Under the pieces are notes generated by a model, which saw nothing but the letters and a program-made list of their open reading frames with translations, made no database searches and was not told where the DNA came from. A DNA stretch of 64,000 bases from an uncultured Acidimicrobiaceae bacterium (GTDB taxonomy: Bacteria > Actinomycetota > Acidimicrobiia > Spongiisociales > SHLN01): the NCBI GenBank assembly GCA_947259275.1, contig CAMYMH010000004.1:122412-186411 (forward strand), given 5' to 3'. The position numbers and the translations under genes were made by a program. Of the stretch, positions 34,516-42,221 are shown piece by piece; position 1 is the first letter of the stretch, and every line of letters starts with the position of its first letter.

Positions 34516-36750
34516 CTAGTCGGAGACCGTCCACGCACCCGCGATCGGAGTCACGCCTGCGTCAATCGGACCTGCTCGCAGCACGTGGTCGGCCGTGCCG
34601 GCGGTGTTGGTGAGCCGGAAGTACCAGCGGCCGAGCGGGTCGCTGTGCCATGCCACGGTATGGATCCCATCACCAGTCCAATCGCCGGCCAGGACGGCGC
34701 CGGCTCCGCTTCCGAGGTTGAAGGCGACGTCGGGGGCCCCGGAGCTGCCCATGAAGCGCATCACGACGGCCCCGTCGCTCTTACGGTAGAGCCCGAGATC
34801 GTCCATCCCATCACCGTTGAAGTCACCGGCGAACGGCACGCCGCCCGGCAACGAGAATTCGAAGTCGAAGTCGGCGAACTGGGTACGCAGCTGATTTGAG
34901 ACGTAGAACCGGTTCTCCGACGGCCGGTAGATGCTGAGGGTGTCGCGACCGTCACCATTCCAGTCGCCGGCCAGCGGGATGTCGCCCCTGATTCCGAAGT
35001 AGAACTCGAGGTCCGCGAATTGGGTGGCATTGGAATTGGCCAGGTAAGCGAAGCCGCTCGAGGGCCGGAACATCCCCGGCGTGGCGGCCCCGTCGGCGTC
35101 CCAATCCCCCATCAGGGCCACGTCGCCCGGCACCCCGAAGAAGAATTCGAGGTAGTTGCCGCCGTCCCACGACAGATTGTCACGGAGGTTGTACTCGAGG
35201 CCGCTGGTCACATACCCGATCTTCTCGCAGGCAAACGGACCAACACATTCGGGGCCTGCATCCCAGGGACTCAGCTCCTCGTGGTCGAACCAGGCCTGCA
35301 GATCTTCGCCCGGAGTGCGGGCACCACCCAGGTAGACGCTCACGGAGTTCCCATCGAGATGGTAGATATCCGGCCGGCCGTCGCCGTCATAGTCGGCGAC
35401 CTGGGTGTGGCCGAACTGCGGTACCCGTGACGTCGACCAGTAGGGTCCCGTCTCGAAACCGGTCGAGAATCCGTTGGCAACGTACACCTGCCGGCTGACC
35501 GAGCTGACCGCGTAGAGGTCGGGTGAGCCGTTGTGGTCATAGTCACCCAGGTCGAGCCGGTTCCACTTCGGCCGCGCCCCGGTGGCGGCCGCCACCAGAA
35601 CCGTCTGAAAGCCATCCGAGCCATCGAGGATGGACAGGAATCCATCGGTGTCGACGACATACGCCTCGACCATGCGGTCCCCGTTGTAATCACCGGCCAG
35701 GATGACGGCCCCGTTGTCCACCGCCAGCGAGTGCACCGCGATCACCTGGGTGAACCGGTCGGCGTCTTCCACGGTGTCGCCGTAGACGGTAACGACGTCG
35801 GTCGCCCAATCGACCACCCACAGGTCGGCTCGGCTGTCACCGTCATAGTCGGCGAACGTGACCCCGTGGGTGCCGGGGCCGCCGACTACGTCGATATTCT
35901 CGCGAATCCCGACGTCTTCGAAGTCACCGAACGCGGAGATGATCTCCAGCCGTATCTCACCGCTTCCCAACCAGCGCCAGGCGTAGATGTCGGGGGCCCC
36001 ATCCCGGCTGCGGTCCACAACGTCATACTGCCAGCCGGCATTCTCGACACCGACCGCGCCGCTGAATCCGGTAGAGGTGAAACCGCTCCGGGCCGTCACC
36101 GGCGCTTGCGGCCTTGGTGTGGCTGCGTAGCCGGGGGTGGCCGATGGCCCCATCCATGAGAAGTGCATGGCATCTTTGATTGACGCCCAGTCGCCACCCC
36201 AGCAAAAGCCTGCGTCCTGCCAGGCCTCCACGTACCAGGCGGGCATGTCGGTGACCAGGACGGGCGGGTTGCCGGCGTTGTACGGGTTTTGGGCAGGATT
36301 GATGTCGACCGCGGTACCGAAGGCGTGGAATGACATTCGATGGCTACCCCCGGTCACGGCCCGGAAGGCTTGACCGTACGCCACCGTCACCGGGTAGTAC
36401 CGGCCGGCGGCATCCTGGGCGGCCAGGTTCTCATTGACGAGCTGGAAGGCCGGGAGAGCCAGCTCGTGCACTTGAACGACCCGAGAGGATCGGTAGGGCC
36501 GCCAGTTAACCATGTGGTCCTCGACGGCGTATCCGTTCCGGCCGAACACGTCAGCCCATGGCCCGGAGATCGACTGGTTGAGCGGCAGCCGTCCGCCCCT
36601 CCGAGCGAGCGGGCCCCGGTAGCCTGCGGTCCCGCAGGTGGCACTCTCGGTGAAGTTGGGATTCGAGTTGGCGGGCGCGACCGGGACCACCGACCACGCG
36701 GTGGTGGCAGCGAGGAATACGGTAAGTAAGCGAGTCCAGCGCTGGCTCAT
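34516..36750 (-). CDS. Secreted M15-type D,D-carboxypeptidase with FG-GAP blades and C-terminal GDWDGDG repeats
   Basis: 744 residues. A signal peptide (about 1-27) precedes a VanY-like M15 zinc peptidase (about 40-205): FHAFGTAVDINP (His and Asp ligands) and DAMHFSW (second His). Such enzymes trim D-Ala or D-Ala-D-Ala peptides of peptidoglycan. Residues about 230-480 form four FG-GAP-like blades (ADYDGDS, GDYNGDR, GDYDHNG, ADYDGDG). About 500-744 is the same repeat module as in the SpoIID-like, CAP and GH26-like proteins, ending AGAWTVSD. The start at ATG 36750 is fixed by a TAGGTT box seven bases upstream. Confidence 0.85.
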   Translation of the reverse strand: MSQRWTRLLTVFLAATTAWSVVPVAPANSNPNFTESATCGTAGYRGPLARRGGRLPLNQSISGPWADVFGRNGYAVEDHMVNWRPYRSSRVVQVHELALPAFQLVNENLAAQDAAGRYYPVTVAYGQAFRAVTGGSHRMSFHAFGTAVDINPAQNPYNAGNPPVLVTDMPAWYVEAWQDAGFCWGGDWASIKDAMHFSWMGPSATPGYAATPRPQAPVTARSGFTSTGFSGAVGVENAGWQYDVVDRSRDGAPDIYAWRWLGSGEIRLEIISAFGDFEDVGIRENIDVVGGPGTHGVTFADYDGDSRADLWVVDWATDVVTVYGDTVEDADRFTQVIAVHSLAVDNGAVILAGDYNGDRMVEAYVVDTDGFLSILDGSDGFQTVLVAAATGARPKWNRLDLGDYDHNGSPDLYAVSSVSRQVYVANGFSTGFETGPYWSTSRVPQFGHTQVADYDGDGRPDIYHLDGNSVSVYLGGARTPGEDLQAWFDHEELSPWDAGPECVGPFACEKIGYVTSGLEYNLRDNLSWDGGNYLEFFFGVPGDVALMGDWDADGAATPGMFRPSSGFAYLANSNATQFADLEFYFGIRGDIPLAGDWNGDGRDTLSIYRPSENRFYVSNQLRTQFADFDFEFSLPGGVPFAGDFNGDGMDDLGLYRKSDGAVVMRFMGSSGAPDVAFNLGSGAGAVLAGDWTGDGIHTVAWHSDPLGRWYFRLTNTAGTADHVLRAGPIDAGVTPIAGAWTVSD

Positions 36751-36757
36751 CGAGTGC

Positions 36758-36763
36758 AACCTA
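36758..36763 (-). promoter_or_regulatory. -10 box TAGGTT, leaderless start of the M15 peptidase gene
   Basis: On the minus strand: TAGGTT, seven bases, ATG 36750. It rules in the third-codon-later ATG rather than the first ATG of the frame at 36759. Confidence 0.5.
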
Positions 36764-36777
36764 CCGTGCCACGTTTT

Positions 36778-38049
36778 CTATTGAGCACCGAAGCCCGAAA
36801 GCACTGTCCAGACGCTCCGCCCGAGGATTGACAGATCGAGCCAGGGCGACACGTGCTTGAGGTAGTAGAGGTCATATGAGAGCTTCTCGACGGTTTCGAT
36901 CTCGTTATCGGCGTAGCCGAAGTTGACCTGAGCCCAGCCGGTCACCCCCGGTCGGATCAGGTGCCGATGAGTGTAGAACGGAATCGTGCGGCCAAATCTC
37001 TCGACAAAGGGGATCTGTTCCGGACGGGGGCCGACCAGGCTCAGGTCACCCCGCAATACGTTCCACAGCTGAGGCAGCTCGTCTACCCGGAACCGCCGCA
37101 ACGCGGTTCCCACCCGGGTGAGCCGTTCGTCGTCGCGGACCGCAAACTGGGCGCCATTGAAATCTGCGTCATGCACCATCGTCCGGAATTTGTAGAGCGT
37201 GAACGGCTTGCCTCCCCGTCCGGCTCTCTCCTGGGCAAAGATGACGGGACCGTTCGAGTCAAGCCGGATCACAACGCTGATGAGCGCGCACATCAGGAGC
37301 CAGATCGGCGCCGTGATGGTCACGAGGACGATGTCGATGGTTCGCTTCAAGCTGACGTAGGGACCGCGGGCCTCGAGCGGCTCGGTGAGCTCCCACCCCT
37401 CCATGAGATGCACGATGGGGAGCCGCCCGGTGTGTTCCTCATACACGCTGGTGAAGCCACGCATCGAGCGCCCGGCCAGGTGGAGAGAGGACACGTATTG
37501 CGCCATCGTGTCAGACAACACGGCCCGGAGATCCACGGCCATAACGGTACCGGGTGGGAAGGGGCGGGACGGAGGCTCGCTGCGAGGATCGAGCGCCTCG
37601 ACCAGGTTGGCGTGGGGGGCGTTGCGAAGATCCTCAACCAGCTCCTTCTCGTTGGAGATAGCCACGATGCTTTCTGCCCACGGGCGTCGGCGGCGATAGG
37701 CCCGGTGTGCAAGCGCCAGGCCGAGCCAGGCAAGCGAGCTGATGATGAAGAAAGGCCGCGACCAGTACATGCGGGTGGAGACCACTGCCAGCGCGGTGAG
37801 CGAAACGCCGATCGACACGATCGATACCGCCCGTCCATAGGAGGGACGCGGTGCGCCCATTCCCCATGAGCGAACACTGACGTAGCTGCCGACCACGGCC
37901 CCGCCGAACATCGCTCCAAAGATGGGAAACACCCGGATCGGTTCGACGCCCTGGCCGAAGTCCGGCACGAAGGCCAGGCCAATCAGCACAGCCACCGCCA
38001 GCGCGGCGATATCAAGTACGGCGGTAGTGGTCAGAAAGCGGCGGCCCAT
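36778..38049 (-). CDS. Polyprenyl-phosphate sugar-1-phosphate transferase (WcaJ/CpsE family)
   Basis: Starts glycan assembly by moving a sugar-1-phosphate onto undecaprenyl phosphate at the inner face of the membrane. 423 residues. Four N-terminal membrane helices (about 5-110), a soluble middle, a fifth helix (about 235-260) and the catalytic C-terminal domain with PVIFAQERAGRGGKPF, KFRTM, RRFRVDELPQLWNVLRGD, LVGPRPE and RPGVTGWAQVN. The start ATG 38049 follows TACTCT by eight bases; the first in-frame ATG at 38055 lies between box and start. Logical first step of the 13-38 kb polysaccharide pathway. Confidence 0.92.
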   Translation of the reverse strand: MGRRFLTTTAVLDIAALAVAVLIGLAFVPDFGQGVEPIRVFPIFGAMFGGAVVGSYVSVRSWGMGAPRPSYGRAVSIVSIGVSLTALAVVSTRMYWSRPFFIISSLAWLGLALAHRAYRRRRPWAESIVAISNEKELVEDLRNAPHANLVEALDPRSEPPSRPFPPGTVMAVDLRAVLSDTMAQYVSSLHLAGRSMRGFTSVYEEHTGRLPIVHLMEGWELTEPLEARGPYVSLKRTIDIVLVTITAPIWLLMCALISVVIRLDSNGPVIFAQERAGRGGKPFTLYKFRTMVHDADFNGAQFAVRDDERLTRVGTALRRFRVDELPQLWNVLRGDLSLVGPRPEQIPFVERFGRTIPFYTHRHLIRPGVTGWAQVNFGYADNEIETVEKLSYDLYYLKHVSPWLDLSILGRSVWTVLSGFGAQ

Positions 38050-38057
38050 TCCCATGG

Positions 38058-38063
38058 AGAGTA
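38058..38063 (-). promoter_or_regulatory. -10 box TACTCT, leaderless start of the sugar transferase gene
   Basis: On the minus strand: TACTCT, eight bases, ATG 38049. Confidence 0.45.
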
Positions 38064-38109
38064 GTACCCCGACGAACTAGCAGTGGCATCGGGCGATCAG
38101 GTGGCCCTG

Positions 38110-39579
38110 CTACGGGCCGGCTCCGTTGGACGCCACGTTCTCGATCAGCTTCACGAGGGTTCGTACCCCGAAACCCGACCCGCCTTTCACCTGATAATGC
38201 TCGTCATCGGGCCAGCGGGCTGGTCCGGCGATGTCGAGATGGACCCATGGAACGTCGGCAACGAATTCCTTGAGGAACAGGGCGGCGTTGATCGATCCTC
38301 CGTATCGGGGCCCGGTGTTCTTCATATCCGCCACATCCGAGTCGATGTTCTTGCGGTAGTAACCGGGCAGCGGCATGTGCCACACGGCCTCGCCCGCTTC
38401 GTCGGCCGCGACACGAACCTGGTCGATGGCCTGGTCGGTGTTGCCCCAGAGCCCGGCAATCTTCTCACCGAGGGCCACCGGGCAGGCTCCGGTGAGGGTG
38501 GCGGCATCAACAATGAGATCCGGCTCTTCTTCGGCCACCAGGGATAAGGCATCTGCCAGCACCAGCCTGCCTTCCGCATCGGTATTCAAGACCTCGACCG
38601 TCTTGCCGTTGCGGGGCGTGAGAACGTCGCCGGGTCGCTGGGCCCCACCCCCCGGCATGTTCTCGGTGACCGGGGCCACCCCGACCACCCGCACCGGGAG
38701 CTCGAGTGCGGCGATGGCCTGCATGGTGGCCAGCACGACGGCCGCGCCGGACATATCGGTCTTCATCGTCTCCATGCCGGACGGGGGCTTGAGCGAGAGG
38801 CCACCCGAATCGAACACGATGCCTTTGCCGACGATCCCGATGAAGCCCTGGGGATCGGCCGGCTCGTGGCGGAGAACGATCATCGCAGCCGGTTGGTGCG
38901 ACCCGGCCGCCACCCCCATCAGCCCGCCGAAGCGCTCCTGTTCGAACTGGTCGGGCTCGAAGACCGTTATGTCGAGGCCTCCGGCATCGGCGATGCCCCG
39001 AGCGACCTCGACGAGGGTGCTTGGCGATTTGGCGGCGGGTGGCTCGTTTATCAGGTCACGGGCCAGGTTGACGGCGTCCGCGGTCACCGACGCCCGGCGG
39101 GCGGCGCCGGCGATGGCGGCTTCATCAGCCGCCACCAGTGTGATGCGCTCCACTCTGGACGGCTTCTTCTCGGTGCGATATTTCTCGAAGCGGTATTGCG
39201 AGAGCAGGAGGCCCTCCAGCACCGCCACGTCGGCCCCGGGGACGTCCACGAGGTGCAGGGTGGTCACCACGCTGGCGTCGCGGGTGGCGTTCTTGCCAGC
39301 CGCCCCGGCCCCCTGCCGGAGTTGCTCGTGGTCGGGGTTTTCGCCGAGGCCGACCAGCAACAGTCTTTTGAACGCCAGCCGGTCCCGAACGGGAAGCGAA
39401 GCCACCGAACCCGGCTTTCCTTGGAAATCGATTTCGTCGAGATAATCAGTGAGAAAATCACCCAGCTCGTCGGCTACTTGATCGGCGCCCGGACCCCAGT
39501 TGTGTTCACCGAGCACCGGGACCACCAGTACGTCACCCGAGACCTCGTCGAGCGAGCCCCCCGCTTCGATTTCGATCAC
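38110..39579 (-). CDS. pepA: Leucyl aminopeptidase (M17)
   Basis: Cytoplasmic di-zinc aminopeptidase releasing N-terminal residues from peptides. 489 residues. The C-terminal catalytic domain shows GKGIVFDSGGLSLK, MKTDMSGAA and NTDAEGRLVLADAL, the family signature. GTG start with GAGGAGGAAAC immediately upstream, overlapping the stop of the adenosyltransferase gene (shared bases 39576-39579). The three-gene order membrane protein, adenosyltransferase, pepA is tightly coupled. Confidence 0.94.
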   Translation of the reverse strand: MIEIEAGGSLDEVSGDVLVVPVLGEHNWGPGADQVADELGDFLTDYLDEIDFQGKPGSVASLPVRDRLAFKRLLLVGLGENPDHEQLRQGAGAAGKNATRDASVVTTLHLVDVPGADVAVLEGLLLSQYRFEKYRTEKKPSRVERITLVAADEAAIAGAARRASVTADAVNLARDLINEPPAAKSPSTLVEVARGIADAGGLDITVFEPDQFEQERFGGLMGVAAGSHQPAAMIVLRHEPADPQGFIGIVGKGIVFDSGGLSLKPPSGMETMKTDMSGAAVVLATMQAIAALELPVRVVGVAPVTENMPGGGAQRPGDVLTPRNGKTVEVLNTDAEGRLVLADALSLVAEEEPDLIVDAATLTGACPVALGEKIAGLWGNTDQAIDQVRVAADEAGEAVWHMPLPGYYRKNIDSDVADMKNTGPRYGGSINAALFLKEFVADVPWVHLDIAGPARWPDDEHYQVKGGSGFGVRTLVKLIENVASNGAGP

Positions 39580-40127
39580 GTTTCCTCCTCGGTTCGGGTC
39601 GGCTGCCAGGTTGGGGAGACCGTGCGCGCAAGCACATAGAGCAGATCGGCCAGCCGGTTGAGATAAATCGGTACGACGCTACCGTGCAAACTGCCGGCCC
39701 TGGTGAGCGTGGTAACCCGGCGTTCGGCCCGTCGTACCGTGGCTCGCGCCACCTCGAGCGCCGCCTCGGCCGGATTCTCGCCGGGAACGACGAACTCCTG
39801 GGGAAGCGGGTGCGCTTCGACCGTGGCGTCGATGAGCGCCTCGAGACGCTCGACCATGGCGGGGGTGGTGAGACTGACCCCGGCTTCGAGCTTGCTCCGA
39901 TTGTCGGACGAAGTGGCGAGCTCGGCCCCCACCACGAACAGCTCGCGTTCGAGCGCCAGGATCTCGTCCGCCAGGTCTTCACTTGCCACTGCCCGGGCTA
40001 CCCCCAGCGCTGATACCGCCTCGTCAACGGCCCCGTACGCTTCCGGACCCGGGTCGTCTTTCCACACCCTTCCGCCGTACAGAAGGCCGGTCTTGCCCTC
40101 GTCCCCAGTTCTTGTATAGATCTTCAC
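39576..40127 (-). CDS. Cob(I)yrinic acid a,c-diamide adenosyltransferase, PduO type
   Basis: Makes adenosylcobalamin, the cofactor of the two acyl-CoA mutases in this window. 183 residues. TRTGDEGKTGLLYGG at the N-terminus, the RSKLEAG region, a four-helix bundle and NRLADLLYVLAR near the C-terminus are family features. The GTG start overlaps the stop of the membrane-protein gene upstream (GTGA) and its own stop overlaps pepA. Its presence supports mutase function although no B12-binding small subunit gene is seen here. Confidence 0.92.
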   Translation of the reverse strand: MKIYTRTGDEGKTGLLYGGRVWKDDPGPEAYGAVDEAVSALGVARAVASEDLADEILALERELFVVGAELATSSDNRSKLEAGVSLTTPAMVERLEALIDATVEAHPLPQEFVVPGENPAEAALEVARATVRRAERRVTTLTRAGSLHGSVVPIYLNRLADLLYVLARTVSPTWQPTRTEEET

Positions 40128-40813
40128 AGGAAAGCGATTGTACCGAATGTCCCCAAGGCGTCGGCTCCCAGCAGGCTGGTTCCCTCGTCGAGGAGGGCCC
40201 GGCCCGAGACGGCTGCCCCGATGGCGGTGAGAATGGCCAAGTATGAGAGCCCGGTGGCCGCCATCACGCCGGGGTATGACGGTTCATTGAGGGCAAACCA
40301 CACGGCCACCATGAGAACCAGAGTGGTTGCTGCGAGCACGACGAACGCCCAGACCACTACTCCGCCACCCCAATCGGCATCCACGCCGATGACGACGGCG
40401 TCGAAGGCGACTCCGATCCCCCCAACGGCCGCCAGCCGCTTCAGCGCCCACCTCGGAAGCGTGGGATCGATGAGGAACCAATGGCCGAGCAGCATCTCGG
40501 TGGTGACCCCACCGAGGAGCATCGCCCCGGACAGCGTTCCCACCAACCCACCGTCGGGAATCGAGGCGGCAGCAAAGCATGCTGCGCAGGCCAGCAGGGC
40601 GATGGTGGACCATTGGGGCCGGCCAGCAAGCAAGAGCGCGACCAGGGCGGCGCCGGTCCCCAGCCCGGCCGGCCACCCACCGCCCACCGCCCAGCCGATG
40701 CCGCCAAACAAAAGAGCTACCCCGGCAGACAGCCAGCCGAATCCGGCGCCGACCACCCGCCACCAGGCCACGGCCGCCGCGGCAGCCGCCAGCCCGGATG
40801 CCCAGGTTGTCAA
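40124..40813 (-). CDS. Hypothetical multi-pass membrane protein
   Basis: About 229 residues from TTG 40813 with about seven hydrophobic helices rich in Ala, Gly, Val and Trp. No family recognised. Start choice is a problem: no ATG or GTG is available before the first helix. An ATC codon at 40837, preceded at six bases by GGAGAG, would give a better N-terminus (IELSPALFLTTW), so a non-standard start is possible. Coupled to the adenosyltransferase gene by GTGA. A role linked to cobalamin or propionate metabolism is only suggested by position. Confidence 0.6.
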   Translation of the reverse strand: MTTWASGLAAAAAAVAWWRVVGAGFGWLSAGVALLFGGIGWAVGGGWPAGLGTGAALVALLLAGRPQWSTIALLACAACFAAASIPDGGLVGTLSGAMLLGGVTTEMLLGHWFLIDPTLPRWALKRLAAVGGIGVAFDAVVIGVDADWGGGVVVWAFVVLAATTLVLMVAVWFALNEPSYPGVMAATGLSYLAILTAIGAAVSGRALLDEGTSLLGADALGTFGTIAFL

Positions 40814-40944
40814 GAAGAGAGCGGGACTGAGTTCGATGACGGGCTCTCCAGGTGGGAACGGCGGGAGTATACGAGCTGCCCACCGCCCGATTCTCTCCGG
40901 GCGCCCGATGGATGCGGTTCCGGAACAGACTCCCTTCCTCCGGC

Positions 40945-40950
40945 TACGCT
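40945..40950 (+). promoter_or_regulatory. -10 box TACGCT, leaderless start of the SRPBCC gene
   Basis: TACGCT, seven bases, GTG 40958: the same hexamer and spacing as before the gene at 27938. Confidence 0.5.
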
Positions 40951-40957
40951 TGCGTCC

Positions 40958-41395
40958 GTGCCGACCTTCGTTTACGAATTCGAAGTTGCCGCCGAGGTCG
41001 CGGCGGTGGCCAGATTCCACGACGACACCCGGGTACTGCAGCGCCTCACGCCTGCGTATGTACAGATCCATCGATGCGATCCCCTCGCGGACGGGGCCGT
41101 GGCCGAGTTCACCGTGTGGTTTGGGCCGATCCCGATTCGGTGGCGGGCGCTCCATCGTGAGGTTGGTCCGAACGGCTTCACCGATGTGCAGGATCGCGGG
41201 CCACTGGCGTCGTGGGTGCACACCCATCGATTCGAGCCCGGTGACGGAACCGGCACTCGCGTGAGTGAGCACATCGAATACGCGTATCGATCGGGCTGGC
41301 GAGGATTCCGCGGGCGGCTGTTCTTCAATCCGCTTGCGCTCCGAGCCCTGTTCTCGTACCGCGCCATGCAGACCAGACGGGCGTTCCGCGGGTGA
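40958..41395 (+). CDS. SRPBCC-family (START-like) ligand-binding protein
   Basis: 145 residues: TFVYEFEVAAEVAAVARFH, an internal AVAEFTVWFGPIPIRWRALHRE beta region, FTDVQDRGPLASWVHTHRFEP and a C-terminal helix with the RLFFNPLALRALFSYR pattern. This matches polyketide-cyclase/SRPBCC domain proteins that bind hydrophobic ligands in a helix-grip fold. No partner gene is adjacent. The GTG is fixed by the leaderless box, against a long upstream frame that is antisense to the membrane-protein gene. Confidence 0.8.
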   Translation: MPTFVYEFEVAAEVAAVARFHDDTRVLQRLTPAYVQIHRCDPLADGAVAEFTVWFGPIPIRWRALHREVGPNGFTDVQDRGPLASWVHTHRFEPGDGTGTRVSEHIEYAYRSGWRGFRGRLFFNPLALRALFSYRAMQTRRAFRG

Positions 41396-41454
41396 GAGAC
41401 GGGTTAGCGTGAGATCGGCTCCCTAGCGGTGGAGTTGCAGCTTCTCGGCGTGCA

Positions 41455-41603
41455 GGGTTTCCGGGAAGGCTTCGCCTTCCTTAGCAGTTGCGTAGCAACT
41501 GCCCAGCAACCCGAAGGGTTTCCGGGAAGGCTTCGCCTTCCTTAGCAGTTGGGTAGCAACTGCCCAGCAACCCGAAGGGTTGCCCCCCTCCGGGGAGAGC
41601 AGA
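41455..41603. repeat. 61-bp tandem repeat, two copies, with GC-rich flank
   Basis: Copies at 41455-41515 and 41516-41576 differ at one base. Each holds the hairpins GGAAGGC-TTC-GCCTTCC and GCAGTTGC-GTA-GCAACTGC (GGTA in copy 2) and an AACCCGAAGGGTT join. The flank TTGCCCCCCTCCGGGGAGAG follows. The same unit with the same flank occurs in inverted orientation at 55518-55660. Lies between convergent genes. Confidence 0.92.
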
Positions 41604-41642
41604 ATCACCGCAACCCGTCGCAAACCAACCGCGACAGATCAC

Positions 41643-42221
41643 CTAGCGGGAGATCGTCACCATTTCGATCTCGAAGGTCAGGGCCTCGCCGGCCAGCCGC
41701 CGATTGAAATCGATCGTCACCTGGCCGTCCTCGATAGCCGTGACCGTCCCCTGCCTCTGGGCCGAATCCACCAGCACCGCGCCGACGGCCGTGCCTTCGG
41801 GGACCTGGGAGACCTCCACTTGGACGATCAGCTCGGGGACGATTTCACCGTAGGCGTCGGCGGGCTCGATCCGGATGGTCTTGGTTTCGCCGACCGCCAT
41901 TCCCCTCACGCCGGCATCGAACCCGGCGATCATCGCTCCGCTCCCGATCACGAAATCGAGCGGTGCTCCACGGGGACGGGACGCGTCGAACTCGGAGCCG
42001 TCGTCAAGGGTTCCGATGTAGTGCACCTCGACCTGATCACCTTCTTGGGCCACGATGTCATCTCCTCCGGGGTCGGGAATATTCGTCGTCGTGGTTGTCG
42101 TCGCCGGGATTGCCGATGTAGTGGTGGTTTCGGACGGGCCGTCATCACCCGAGCCGGTGTCGTCCCCGCCGCAGGCGGCCAGCACCAGAACGATCAACAG
42201 CGCGGGTGCGAGTCGTCTCAC
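41643..42221 (-). CDS. FKBP-type peptidyl-prolyl isomerase lipoprotein
   Basis: 192 residues: a lipoprotein signal (LVLAACGGDD, lipid cysteine about residue 17), a Ser/Thr-rich linker, then an FKBP domain (about 60-192) with GDQVEVHYIGTLDDGSEFDAS, FVIGSGAMIAGFDAGVRGM and IRIEPADAYGE. The IF-loop region and insertion (VPEGTAVGAVLV) resemble SlyD-like FKBPs. It would help fold secreted proteins at the outer face of the membrane. GTG 42221 overlaps the transketolase stop (GTGA), so the two are coupled. Confidence 0.9.
   Translation of the reverse strand: MRRLAPALLIVLVLAACGGDDTGSGDDGPSETTTTSAIPATTTTTTNIPDPGGDDIVAQEGDQVEVHYIGTLDDGSEFDASRPRGAPLDFVIGSGAMIAGFDAGVRGMAVGETKTIRIEPADAYGEIVPELIVQVEVSQVPEGTAVGAVLVDSAQRQGTVTAIEDGQVTIDFNRRLAGEALTFEIEMVTISR

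Noticed and set aside
41423..41623. Frame shared by the 41.4 and 55.5 kb repeats (PEGGNPSG..)
   Set aside because: Similarity is explained by the 61-bp DNA repeat; stops, starts and ribosome sites do not support a protein.
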